Of a DNA stretch of 64,000 bases, positions 39,446-47,956 are shown in pieces (position 1 is the stretch's first letter; every line of letters starts with the position of its first letter). The notes under the pieces are model-generated. The model made no database searches. It worked only from the letters and a program-made list of their open reading frames with translations, and was not told the origin of the DNA. The translations under genes and the position numbers were made by a program. The stretch is from the NCBI GenBank assembly GCA_030447955.1, contig JAUJNY010000001.1, positions 699,485 to 763,484 of the forward strand, written 5' to 3'. Source of the stretch: Jiangellales bacterium. GTDB taxonomy: Bacteria; Actinomycetota; Actinomycetes; Jiangellales; Jiangellaceae.

Positions 39446-40372
39446 ATGAGAGCGATGGACGCTGAGCCGCTTCGGTGGTCCGGACGTGCTCGAGCTGTCC
39501 GAGCTTCCCGACCCGCCCGTTGGTGCGGACACCGTGCTCGTCCGGGCCCGCGCCGCCGGGGTCAACCCGGTCGATGCCAAGGTGCGCGCGGGGGCGCTGG
39601 AGCAGGCCTTGCCGCACCACTTCCCCCTGGTCCCCGGCTGGGACGTGGCGGGAGTCGGGAGGCGGTCGGGGCCGGAGTCTTTGAGTTCGCCGTCGGGGAC
39701 GGGGTCGTGGGGTACGTCCTGCGCGACCACATCCAGCACGGCACGTACGCCGAGCTGGTGCCCGCACCGGTCCGCACCGTCGTCACCCGGCCGCGGAGCT
39801 GCTCCTGGGAGGAGGCGGCCGGGCTGCCGCTGGCGGGCCTGACCGCCTGGCAGGCCCTGCGCGCGGCCACCGTTACCGAGGGCGACGTGCTGCTGGTCAA
39901 CGCCGCGGCCGGTGGGGTCGGCCACCTCGCCGTGCAGATCGCGCAGGCCTCCGGCGCTCGGGTCATCGGGACTGCCAGCGAGGCCAACTTCGAGTTCCTC
40001 CGCGGCCTCGGCGCCGAGCCGGTCGCATACGGCGAGGGCCTGGTGGAGGCGGTACGCGAACTCGCCCCCGGCGGCGTCCACGCGGCGCTGGACATGGCCG
40101 GGGGCGACTCACTCGCGGCGGCGGCCGAGCTCGTCCGCGACCCCGACCGACTGGTGTCGGTGATCGATCCAGAGGCGGTACGCAAGACCGGCGGGCGCTA
40201 CGTCTTCGTCCGGCCGGACCGCAACGACCTCGCCAGCCTGGTGCGCCTCGTCGAGGACGGGCGAGTGCGGGTGGAGGTGTCCTCGACGCTCCCGCTGGAG
40301 CAGGCAGCGCAGGCCCATCGCCGTATCGAGGAAGGGCACGGCCGCGGCAAGGTGGTTCTGACACTGGCCTGA
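39446..40372 (+). CDS. Zinc-type quinone oxidoreductase, two compensating frame breaks
   Basis: MDR-family NADPH:quinone oxidoreductase-like protein (about 308 residues) with a GroES-like N-terminal domain and Rossmann domain (LLVNAAAGGVGHLAVQIAQASGARVIGTAS). The ATG at 39446 begins in one frame, coding moves after about 39466 (one extra C) into the frame of FGGPDVLELSELPDPPVG, and returns near 39658 (one base missing, restoring VVEAVGAGVFEF). The rest is intact to 40372. As the two shifts cancel, the gene is probably whole in reality. It interrupts smpB and ssrA. Confidence 0.82.
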   Translation: MRAMDAEPLRWSGRARAVRASRPARWCGHRARPGPRRRGQPGRCQGARGGAGAGLAAPLPPGPRLGRGGSREAVGAGVFEFAVGDGVVGYVLRDHIQHGTYAELVPAPVRTVVTRPRSCSWEEAAGLPLAGLTAWQALRAATVTEGDVLLVNAAAGGVGHLAVQIAQASGARVIGTASEANFEFLRGLGAEPVAYGEGLVEAVRELAPGGVHAALDMAGGDSLAAAAELVRDPDRLVSVIDPEAVRKTGGRYVFVRPDRNDLASLVRLVEDGRVRVEVSSTLPLEQAAQAHRRIEEGHGRGKVVLTLA

Positions 40373-40450
40373 CCTGGCGCCGGCGGCGCCGTGTCGGGGA
40401 TCCGGTGTAGCCTCCATGGCGCGTCGTCGAGGCGACGTGACAACTGCACA

Positions 40451-40817
40451 GGGGGTGAACGGTTTCGACTTCGGACGTCGAGACAGGGGAAGCGGGCCGA
40501 GGAGGCCGCGTGATCTCGCAAACCATCGTGGCAACGTGATAAGTGCCAACGCTAAGCGCACTGACTTCGCCCTCGCCGCCTGAGGCTAGGTAACGGAGTC
40601 TGTCGGCCCGGGGACGCCTTCGACCCGGTGACCGGCATCAGCTAGAAGGCTTTACGTCGGGCCCCGGCCGCGGGGACCCGCCGGACACCAAACAGCGGCT
40701 GAGCCCGGCGGCGACTTGCCTGCGTGATCGCCGGGGCTGAGAAACCCGCAGCAGGCTGCGCCCGGAGAAGCCCTGTCAAGGTGCCGAAGGACGCGGGTTC
40801 GATTCCCGCCACCTCCA
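40451..40817 (+). ncRNA. ssrA: Transfer-messenger RNA
   Basis: One-piece tmRNA. The 5' end GGGGGTG (40451-40457) pairs with CACCTCC (40810-40816) to form the acceptor stem, with discriminator A at 40817; CCA is not encoded. The 5' half has TGAACGGTTTCGACTTCG and the 3' half the T-arm GGGTTCGATTCCCGCC. The tag frame starts at GCC 40545 and reads ANAKRTDFALAA, stopping at TGA 40581-40583. Pseudoknot-type stems fill 40590-40770. Works with SmpB encoded just upstream. Confidence 0.95.
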
Positions 40818-40872
40818 CTGCTCGCCGCTGCGCCTGCATCCCAGCCCGGATTCCCCTGGCTATGGTGCGGCC

Positions 40873-42066
40873 ATGCGCCTCCCCCCGCTGCACTGGCGTC
40901 AGCGCGCGCTCATCGCGCTGCCGCTGCTCGCAGCGGCGGTGGCCGCAGTCATCCTGCTCGTGGGCGGCGTCAAGCCCACCGACCTCGAGATCTACCGCTG
41001 GGGCGGCGGCCTGCTGCTGTCCGGGGAAAGCCTGTACGCCGGCGTCAACGCCGAGCGAGGCCTGGCGTTCACCTACCCGCCGTTCGCCGCCGTGCTCTTC
41101 ACCGCGCTCGCCGTAGTCCCGCTCTCGCTCGCGGGCATCGGGTGGGCCGCGCTCTCCGTCGCGGCCGCGACCCGGACCTGCGTGCTGCTGGGCCGCCGCC
41201 TCGGCACAGACTCCGGGCAGGTGGCGGTGGCGACCGCCGCGTTGCTCGGCTGCCTGGCCGTGTGGGAGCCGACGTCGGCGACCCTCAGCTACGGCCAGAT
41301 CAACTTCTTTCTGCTCTGGCTCGTGGTCGAAGACCGGTTCGGGTCGGTGCCGGAACGCTTCGGTGGTGCCCTCACCGGCGTCGCCGCCGGCATCAAGGTG
41401 GTGCCGGGCATCTTCATCGCGTACGACCTGGTGACCGGACGTCGCCGCCACGCGGCCGTCGCGACCTGCTCTTTCCTGGCCACCGTCGTAGTGAGCGCCG
41501 CGGTCGCCCTTCCCGACACCTTGCGCTACTGGTCGGTGCTCGTCTTCGACGCTCCCCGCACCGGCGGCCCCTGGTACAGCGGCAACCAGAGCGTCCTCGG
41601 CGCGCTAGCCCGGTTGAGCGGGCAGTGGCCGTCCACCCCGGTCTGGGTCGCAATCTGTGCCACGCTCACCGGGCTGGGCCTGACCGTGGCGGCGCGCTGG
41701 CATCGGCGTGGCTACCCGGTGCTGGGGGCCGGGTTGACCGCGCTCGTCATGCTGCTGGCGGCGCCGATCACCTGGAGCCATCACTGGGTGTGGGCGCTGC
41801 TCCTGGTGGCCGGTGTGGTCGAGGCCCGCCGGGAGGGGCTGAGGGCTGCGATGATCGTTGCCGCGTCGGTGATCGTCCTCTCCTCGCGGCTGATCTGGGC
41901 GCCGCCGCACGGCCATGACTGGGAACTGGACCATTCCCCCGGTGAGGCGCTCCTCGCCAACCTGTACGTGCTCCTCGGCCTCGGCGTGCTGCTGGCGGTG
42001 AGCGTATCGACGCTCGGCTCGAGCGAGCGCCGCGCGCGTCGGCCGTCGCTGACATCGACCAGCTGA
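40873..42066 (+). CDS. GT87-type (DUF2029) membrane glycosyltransferase
   Basis: 397-residue polytopic protein with about nine membrane segments. The loop DLEIYRWGGGLLLSGESLYAG and the segment FTYPPFAAVLF carry the acidic and aromatic residues of the GT87 polyprenyl-phosphate-mannose alpha-mannosyltransferases; SYGQINFFLLWLV and AAGIKVVPGIF are also typical. ATG at 40873. It probably adds mannose to envelope glycolipids (family inference). Confidence 0.83.
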   Translation: MRLPPLHWRQRALIALPLLAAAVAAVILLVGGVKPTDLEIYRWGGGLLLSGESLYAGVNAERGLAFTYPPFAAVLFTALAVVPLSLAGIGWAALSVAAATRTCVLLGRRLGTDSGQVAVATAALLGCLAVWEPTSATLSYGQINFFLLWLVVEDRFGSVPERFGGALTGVAAGIKVVPGIFIAYDLVTGRRRHAAVATCSFLATVVVSAAVALPDTLRYWSVLVFDAPRTGGPWYSGNQSVLGALARLSGQWPSTPVWVAICATLTGLGLTVAARWHRRGYPVLGAGLTALVMLLAAPITWSHHWVWALLLVAGVVEARREGLRAAMIVAASVIVLSSRLIWAPPHGHDWELDHSPGEALLANLYVLLGLGVLLAVSVSTLGSSERRARRPSLTSTS

Positions 42067-42096
42067 GCCGGCAGCTGAGCGGAGGGCGCGCGCCGG

Positions 42097-42865
42097 ATGG
42101 AGCTGACCAACCAGGGATCCCTCGTCGCTGGTCTGGTCGTCACCGCCGTGCTCGTCGCACTGCACCTGCTCGCCTCGCGGTTGCGGGAGCTGCCCGGCGT
42201 GCCCGACACCGCGCTCGGCTCCTTCGGCGGCGGCCTGGCGGTGGCGTACGTCTTCCTGCACCTGCTGCCGGAGCTGGCCGAGGGCAACGAGGGCGTGGCC
42301 GAAGCGCTCGAGGACGCCGTGGAGGTCACGCCGCTGCTCGACCTCGGCATCTTCGTCGTCGCGCTGGGCGGCTTCTGGGTCTTCTACGTCCTCGAACGGC
42401 TCGCCGCCCGCGGGGACCACCGCGCACCGTGCCGGGGAGGGCTCCGCGGCGAGCTTCGCCGTGCACCTGGCCGGCTTCGCCGTCTACAACGCGCTGATCA
42501 CCTACACGATGCCACTGCGTTTTCGTACCGGTGTGGCGTTCGCGGTGCTCTTCACCGTCGCGATAGGGCTGCACTTCGTCCTCACTGACCGCACCCTGGC
42601 CGAGCACTACGGCGCCCGCTTCGGGCGGCCGGCGCGTCTGATCCTCGCTGGTGCGCTCGTCCTGGGATGGGTGCTTGCCCTGGCTGCGGCGCCGACGCGG
42701 ACACTGCTGGTCAGCCTGGTCAGTGCCTTTCTGGGCGGCAGCATCCTGCTCAACGTGTTCAAGGAGGAGCTGCCCACCGACCGGCGCAGCAGTCTGGTGT
42801 GGTTTACCGTCGGCCTGGTGCTGTACGGAGTCCTCCTCGCGCTGACCACCGCACTGGCCGAGTAG
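42097..42865 (+). CDS. Polytopic membrane protein, one frame break
   Basis: About 256 residues with eight hydrophobic segments if one extra base near 42410-42440 is removed. The first part (MELTNQGSLVAGLVVTAVLV to FYVLERLAARGD) and the second (GEGSAASFAVHLAGFAVYNALITYTM to ALTTALAE) each continue naturally across the break. FLHLLPELAEGNEGV and the helix layout recall ZIP metal transporters, but the match is weak. ATG at 42097. Function unassigned. Confidence 0.65.
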
Positions 42866-42891
42866 GGGCTCCTGACGCCCGTTCGGCGCCC

Positions 42892-43002
42892 GTCACTGCT
42901 GTGACGGAAGTGAATCAGGTCATGAAATCGCCAAGTCGGCTCACGCCGGGGTCGCCTCGCCAATGCTGTACGAGTAGTGACCAGTCTGTGACTTATCGTC
43001 AC
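42892..43002. promoter_or_regulatory. GTCAC/GTGAC repeat elements upstream of cell-wall gene
   Basis: GTCAC-TGCT-GTGAC at 42892-42905, and GTGAC at 42977 and 42988 (11-bp period) followed by GTCAC at 42998-43002, all within 131 bp of the start. Direct GTCAC-type repeats one helical turn apart are typical of OmpR-family sites such as MtrA, which controls cell-wall hydrolase genes in actinobacteria. This is a candidate only. Confidence 0.4.
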
Positions 43003-43022
43003 CCCAGCGTGGAGATACCTTC

Positions 43023-44366
43023 GTGACCAGACTTCTGCGTACTCCCCTCGGCAGCGGACGGGTCGGGCGGCTGCTGGCCGCGCTCGCCCTCGCCGGCCTC
43101 GTCGCCGGAACCGCGCCGGCCGTCTCCCATACGCCCGCCAGCGCGGGCGTGGACGGCCCGGCACCCGCCGCGACGCTCCCCGCCGGCATCGAGACCTTCG
43201 CCCCCTACGTCGGCCAAGGCTCGTGCGACCCGATCGCCAAGCGGGGAATGGTGCGGCTGGCCAACCTGCTGATCGACTACTACGGCGGGGGCAGCTACGG
43301 CATCGTGCGCGCTTGTGCGATCGGCGGGCAGAGCGAGCACAAGGAAGGCCGCGCCTTCGACTGGAAGCTCAACTACTTCGACAGCGCCGACCGAGCCCGC
43401 GCCGAGCGCTTCCTGTCCTGGCTGCTCGCGCCGGGGCCGGACGGCGTGGTCGGCGGCATGGCGCGCCGGTTGGGCATCCAGTACGTGATCTGGAACAAGA
43501 AGATCTGGTCCTCCTCCCGCTACGACGAGGGCTGGCGGGACTACTACGGCTCGAGCGCCCACCAGGACCACATCCACATCTCGCTGTCCTGGGCGGGTGC
43601 GCTGGCCCGCACCTCGTTCTGGACCGGCAAGGTGGCGCACGACGACTACGGGCCCTGCGCCGTCTACGCGGGGGACCCCGCGGTCATCCGTACGACCTAC
43701 AACCGCAACCCGTGCCCCGAGCCGAGCCCGGCGCCATACACGGTGAACCGGTCGATGATCTGGTACGGCAGCGCCGGCGACGACGTCGAGCACGCCCAGC
43801 GGGAGCTGGGCATCTACGCCGACGGCAGCTTCGGTCCGGTGACCCGCCAGGCGGTCATCGACTTCCAGCGCGCTCGCGGGTTGCCGGTGACCGGAGCGGT
43901 GGACGCGATCACCTGGGCCAAGCTGGACCCGTCCACGGTGGTCAGCGTCAACGGCGAAGAGGCGCCGGCGGAGACTCCGCTGCTCGCCAGGGGCTCCACC
44001 GGTGATGACGTCAAGCGCCTGCAGAAGCAGCTGGGCATGCCGCGCTCGATTCGTGACGGGGTCTTCGGTCCCGTCACCGAGGGATACGTGATCGACTTCC
44101 AACGCACGGTGGGGATCCGCGTCACCGGGACGAGCACCCGGGCGACGTGGAAGGCACTGCAGCCGGTGAGCGGCACCATGCTCTACCCCGGCGACAGCGG
44201 TGACGCGGTGCTGCTCCTCCAGCGTCGGCTCAACCTGCCGCTGCGCTTCCGCACCGGCTTCTTCGGCCGGGTGACCGCCGACGCCCTGGTTGCCTTCAAG
44301 GCACGTCACAACCTGCCCGAGTGGGCGGTGGCGGGCAAGTCGGTCCGTGCCTGGCTGCGCATGTGA
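43023..44366 (+). CDS. Secreted peptidoglycan-binding protein with three PG_binding_1 domains
   Basis: 447-residue exported protein: signal peptide (to about residue 41), a domain resembling the ARB_07466-type C-terminal fold (QSEHKEGRAFDWKLNYFD and HQDHIHISLSW, zinc-peptidase-like His/Asp), then three PG_binding_1 repeats (GDDVEHAQRELGIY, GDDVKRLQKQLG, GDAVLLLQRRLN). GTG at 43023. It probably binds or trims cell wall. Two Cys pairs (CDP, CAI; CAVY, CPEP) may form disulfides. Confidence 0.85.
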   Translation: MTRLLRTPLGSGRVGRLLAALALAGLVAGTAPAVSHTPASAGVDGPAPAATLPAGIETFAPYVGQGSCDPIAKRGMVRLANLLIDYYGGGSYGIVRACAIGGQSEHKEGRAFDWKLNYFDSADRARAERFLSWLLAPGPDGVVGGMARRLGIQYVIWNKKIWSSSRYDEGWRDYYGSSAHQDHIHISLSWAGALARTSFWTGKVAHDDYGPCAVYAGDPAVIRTTYNRNPCPEPSPAPYTVNRSMIWYGSAGDDVEHAQRELGIYADGSFGPVTRQAVIDFQRARGLPVTGAVDAITWAKLDPSTVVSVNGEEAPAETPLLARGSTGDDVKRLQKQLGMPRSIRDGVFGPVTEGYVIDFQRTVGIRVTGTSTRATWKALQPVSGTMLYPGDSGDAVLLLQRRLNLPLRFRTGFFGRVTADALVAFKARHNLPEWAVAGKSVRAWLRM

Positions 44367-44384
44367 GTGAGGCACTGGGGCCGC

Positions 44385-45350
44385 TCAGCCGACGGCGGTC
44401 AGCTCGGCCGCCGTCGGCGGGTCGGCTCCCGACCGCCCGCAGGTGAGCGCGGCGACAAGCCCCGCGCGATCCAGCACGGCGGTAAGCGTCGTCTCGTCGA
44501 GCGCGTCGAGCCGCTCACGCGCCGGGCGCCCCAGCAGGTCGGCAAGGCGCAGACCGTCGAGCAGGCCGGCGGTGAAGGCGTCGCCCGCACCTACGGTGTC
44601 CACGACACCGACCGGCCGCGCGGGGACGGTCACGGTCGTGCCGCCCGCGCTCACCGCGTACGCCCCACTCTCACCGCGGGTGAGGACGACAAGAGCCGGT
44701 CCGAGACCTGCCCACGTCCGGACGACGTCCGTCGGCTGCTCCCCGGGAGCCAGCCAGTGCAGGTCCTCCTCCGAGGCCTTGACCACGTCGGCCAGCGCGA
44801 CCAGCTCCTCCACCAGCCGGCGAGCCTCCGGCGGGCGGCCCAGCAGCGCCGGCCGCACGTTGGGGTCGACCACGATGGTGAGCGCGCCGCGTTCCCGCTC
44901 GCGGCGCAGCAGCGAGCGGAGGACCGAGGCCCCCGGCTCGAGCGCGACGGCGAGGGACCCGGTGCACAGGGCGGTCGCGGCCGCCGGGAGCTCGCCGGGC
45001 AGCTCCTCCGGCCGCCACTGCCAGTCCGCGGTGCCTTGGACGTAGAAGTCGTAAGCCGCCGCACCCTCACCGTCCACGCTGACCACCGCCAGGGTCGTGG
45101 GCTCCTGCGCCACCCGGGCGAAGGTCAGGCCAACGCCGTTCGCGTCGAGGTGGGCGCGCAGCAGCCGGCCGAAGCCGTCCGCCGCCAACCGGGCGAGCAG
45201 CTCCACCGGCGCACCCAGCCTGGCCAGCCCGACCGCGACGTTGGCCGGGCTGCCGCCGGGCATCGCGGTGTACCGGGCGCGGTCGGCCACGGGGGCCGGC
45301 CCCTCGTCGGCCACCAGGTCGACCAGCGCCTCCCCTGCCACAATGATCAC
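44385..45350 (-). CDS. PfkB-family sugar kinase (fructokinase-like)
   Basis: 321-residue ribokinase-family kinase. N-terminal signature VAGEALVDLVADEG and GGSPANVAVGLARLG bind sugar; C-terminal GVVDTVGAGDAFTAGLLDGLR holds the anion hole and catalytic Asp. GTG at 45350 gives MIIVAGEALVD. Substrate is likely fructose or a similar sugar. Divergent from the malic enzyme gene. Confidence 0.88.
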   Translation of the reverse strand: MIIVAGEALVDLVADEGPAPVADRARYTAMPGGSPANVAVGLARLGAPVELLARLAADGFGRLLRAHLDANGVGLTFARVAQEPTTLAVVSVDGEGAAAYDFYVQGTADWQWRPEELPGELPAAATALCTGSLAVALEPGASVLRSLLRRERERGALTIVVDPNVRPALLGRPPEARRLVEELVALADVVKASEEDLHWLAPGEQPTDVVRTWAGLGPALVVLTRGESGAYAVSAGGTTVTVPARPVGVVDTVGAGDAFTAGLLDGLRLADLLGRPARERLDALDETTLTAVLDRAGLVAALTCGRSGADPPTAAELTAVG

Positions 45351-45425
45351 GCCGACACCGTACGCAGGCGTGGCATCCCCCAGCGCCACCAGCGCCGCCT
45401 TGTCCCGAGCTGAAGGAGCCGCGCG

Positions 45426-46829
45426 ATGGCCGCCGTGCCCAGCGTCTCGTACTCGATCACCGTCCGCCTCGAGGTGCCGGCCCGGGCCAACGCGGTGAGC
45501 CAGCTGACCACGGCGGTGGAGGCCCGAGGCGGCGTGGTGACCGCCCTCGACGTGACGGGCTCCGCCGCCGACCGCATCCAGGTGGACGTCACCTGCGCCG
45601 CGACGGACACCAGCCACGCCGACGCGTTGGTGGAGGCGCTGCGCACGGTCCCCGGCGCGGACATCGGCAAGGTGTCCGACCGCACCTTCCTGCTGCACCT
45701 CGGCGGCAAGCTTGAGGTGGTCTCGCGGGTGCCCATCCGCAACCGCGACGACCTGTCGATGGCGTACACCCCGGGCGTGGCTCGCATCTGCCAGGCGATC
45801 GCGGCGAATCCGGACGACGCCCGCCGGCTGACCATCAAGCGCAACACGGTTGCCGTCGTCACCGACGGCTCGGCGGTGCTGGGACTGGGCAACCTGGGCG
45901 CCCTGGCCGCACTTCCCGTGATGGAGGGCAAGGCGGCGCTGTTCAAGCGGTTTGCCGCCATCGACGCGTTCCCCATCTGCCTGGACACCCAGGACAGCGA
46001 CGAGATCGTCGCGGCCGTACGGGCGATCGCGCCGGTCTTCGCCGGGATCAACCTCGAGGACATCTCGGCCCCGCGCTGCTTCGAGATCGAGCAGCGGCTG
46101 CGCGAGATGCTGGACATCCCGGTCTTCCACGACGACCAGCACGGCACGGCGATCGTCGTCCTCGCCGCGCTGGTCAACGCGCTCAAGGTGGTCGCCAAGG
46201 CACTGCCGGGCGTACGGATCGTCATGTCGGGGGCCGGAGCCGCCGGTCGGGCGATCGCCCAGCTGCTTCTCGCCGCCGGAGCCGACGACATCGTCGTGGC
46301 CGACCGCAGCGGGGTGCTGCACCGCGAGCGCGCCGACCTCTCCGCCGGTCGCCAGCAGTGGTTCCTCGACCACACCAACCCGCGCGGTGTCACGGGCAGC
46401 CTGCGGGAGGCGCTGGCCGGCGCCGATGTCTTCATCGGGGTGTCCGGGCCCAACATCCTCGATGGAGCGGCCGTGGCGAGCATGGCCGCCGAGTCCATCG
46501 TCTTCGCCCTGGCCAACCCCGACCCGGAGGTCGACCCGGTGGCCGCTGCCGAGCACGCGACAGTGGTCGCCACCGGCCGCAGCGACTACCCCAACCAGAT
46601 CAACAACGTGCTCGCGTTCCCCGGCGTCTTCCGCGGCCTGCTGGACGCCCAGAGCCGGTCGGTGACCACGGAGATGCTGCTCGCGGCGGCTCACGCCCTC
46701 GCCGCGGTGGTCAGCGACGAGGAGCGCAACCCCGCCTACGTCGTCCCGAGCGTCTTCCACCCAGGCGTCGCGGAGACGGTGGCCGCCTCGGTACGGGAGA
46801 CGGCAGTGCTCGCACGCGCCGGCAACTAA
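45426..46829 (+). CDS. NAD-type malic enzyme with N-terminal ACT domain
   Basis: 467-residue malic enzyme converting malate to pyruvate and CO2. An N-terminal ACT-like domain ([20 protein letters not shown], residues 6-85) suggests amino-acid control. The malic domain has [17 protein letters not shown] and the metal-binding FHDDQHGTA, and the Rossmann fold has GAGAAGRAI. Its TAA stop (46827-46829) lies inside the iron box of the next operon. Confidence 0.94.
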   Translation: MAAVPSVSYSITVRLEVPARANAVSQLTTAVEARGGVVTALDVTGSAADRIQVDVTCAATDTSHADALVEALRTVPGADIGKVSDRTFLLHLGGKLEVVSRVPIRNRDDLSMAYTPGVARICQAIAANPDDARRLTIKRNTVAVVTDGSAVLGLGNLGALAALPVMEGKAALFKRFAAIDAFPICLDTQDSDEIVAAVRAIAPVFAGINLEDISAPRCFEIEQRLREMLDIPVFHDDQHGTAIVVLAALVNALKVVAKALPGVRIVMSGAGAAGRAIAQLLLAAGADDIVVADRSGVLHRERADLSAGRQQWFLDHTNPRGVTGSLREALAGADVFIGVSGPNILDGAAVASMAAESIVFALANPDPEVDPVAAAEHATVVATGRSDYPNQINNVLAFPGVFRGLLDAQSRSVTTEMLLAAAHALAAVVSDEERNPAYVVPSVFHPGVAETVAASVRETAVLARAGN

Positions 46830-46845
46830 GGTTAGGCAACCCTTA
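46827..46845 (+). promoter_or_regulatory. DtxR/IdeR-type iron box
   Basis: TAAGGTTAGGCAACCCTTA matches the DtxR/IdeR consensus TTAGGTTAGGCTAACCTAA at 15 of 19 positions and keeps the TAAGG / CCTTA symmetry. It overlaps the malic enzyme stop and lies 42 bp before the fbpA ATG, so iron-loaded regulator would repress the Fbp operon. Confidence 0.8.
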
Positions 46846-46887
46846 CAGTGGACGGTCGTCGTCGTCGACCGCCCGCTTGGAGCCCCA

Positions 46888-47943
46888 ATGCCTGTCCGGA
46901 GATCGTCCCCGCACCGGGGGCCGGTCCTCCGCCGCGCCGTAGTCGGCGGTGCCTGCGCCGTCGCCCTCATCGGGGTGTCCGGCTGCGGCCTGCTCGGCGA
47001 CGGCCTCGACGAGAGCAAGCTCGTCGTCTATTCCGGGCGCTCCGAGGAGCTGGTCCAGCCGATCATCGACGACTTCACCCAGGCCAGCGGCATCGAGGTC
47101 GCGGTGCGCTACGGAGACACCGCTGAGCTCGCCGCCCAGCTGGTCGAGGAGGGCGACCAGACCGCCGCCGACGTCTACTTCGCCCAGGACGCCGGCGCCC
47201 TCGGGTCGTTGAGCGAGGCCGGGTTGCTCGCCGAGCTGCCGCAGCGGACGCTCAGCGCCGTACCGGCCCGCTTCCGCTCCTCCGACGGCACCTGGGTCGG
47301 CACCAGCGGACGGGCAAGGGTCATGGTCTACGACCCCAGCCAGCTGAGTCTCTCCGCGGTGCCGGACAGCGTCTTCGAGCTCACCGACCCGCGGTGGAAC
47401 GGCAAGGTCGGCATCGCGCCCACCAACGCCTCCTTCCAGGCGTTCGTCACCGCCATGCGGGTCCTCGACGGGGACGAGCAGGCCCGGGCCTGGCTGGAAG
47501 GGCTGGCCGTGAACGACGTGCAGACCTTCGACAACAACATCTTGGTGCTCAACGCCGCGGAGGACGGCCTGATCAGCGTGGGGCTGATCAACCACTACTA
47601 CTGGTACCAGCAGGTCGCCGAGGAGGGCCTGGCAGCGGTCCCCGCCCGGCTCAAGTTCCTCGACAGCGACGACCCCGGCGCCCTCGTCAACGTCGCCGGC
47701 GCGGGGGTCCTGCAGCCCACCGACCGTGAGGCCGACGCGCAACGTTTCGTCGAGTTCCTGCTCTCCCGCGAGGCGCAGCGCTTCTTCAGCGAGCAGGACA
47801 AGGAGTACCCCCTCATCAAGGGGGTTCCGCTCGCCGAGGGGCTGCCCCCGCTGAGCCGCCTGGAGACCCCGCGCATCGACCTCTCCGACCTCGACTCCCT
47901 CGACGAGACGATCCAGATGATCGAGGAGGCCGGCCTCCTCTGA
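46888..47943 (+). CDS. fbpA: Ferric iron ABC transporter, substrate-binding lipoprotein
   Basis: 351-residue FbpA-type binding protein. Lipobox VSGC gives Cys33; [20 protein letters not shown] is the family start and [10 protein letters not shown] contains the paired tyrosines that bind Fe3+. First gene of an Fbp operon, behind a DtxR/IdeR box. ATG at 46888. Confidence 0.93.
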   Translation: MPVRRSSPHRGPVLRRAVVGGACAVALIGVSGCGLLGDGLDESKLVVYSGRSEELVQPIIDDFTQASGIEVAVRYGDTAELAAQLVEEGDQTAADVYFAQDAGALGSLSEAGLLAELPQRTLSAVPARFRSSDGTWVGTSGRARVMVYDPSQLSLSAVPDSVFELTDPRWNGKVGIAPTNASFQAFVTAMRVLDGDEQARAWLEGLAVNDVQTFDNNILVLNAAEDGLISVGLINHYYWYQQVAEEGLAAVPARLKFLDSDDPGALVNVAGAGVLQPTDREADAQRFVEFLLSREAQRFFSEQDKEYPLIKGVPLAEGLPPLSRLETPRIDLSDLDSLDETIQMIEEAGLL

Positions 47944-47956
47944 GCGCCGGTTGACC

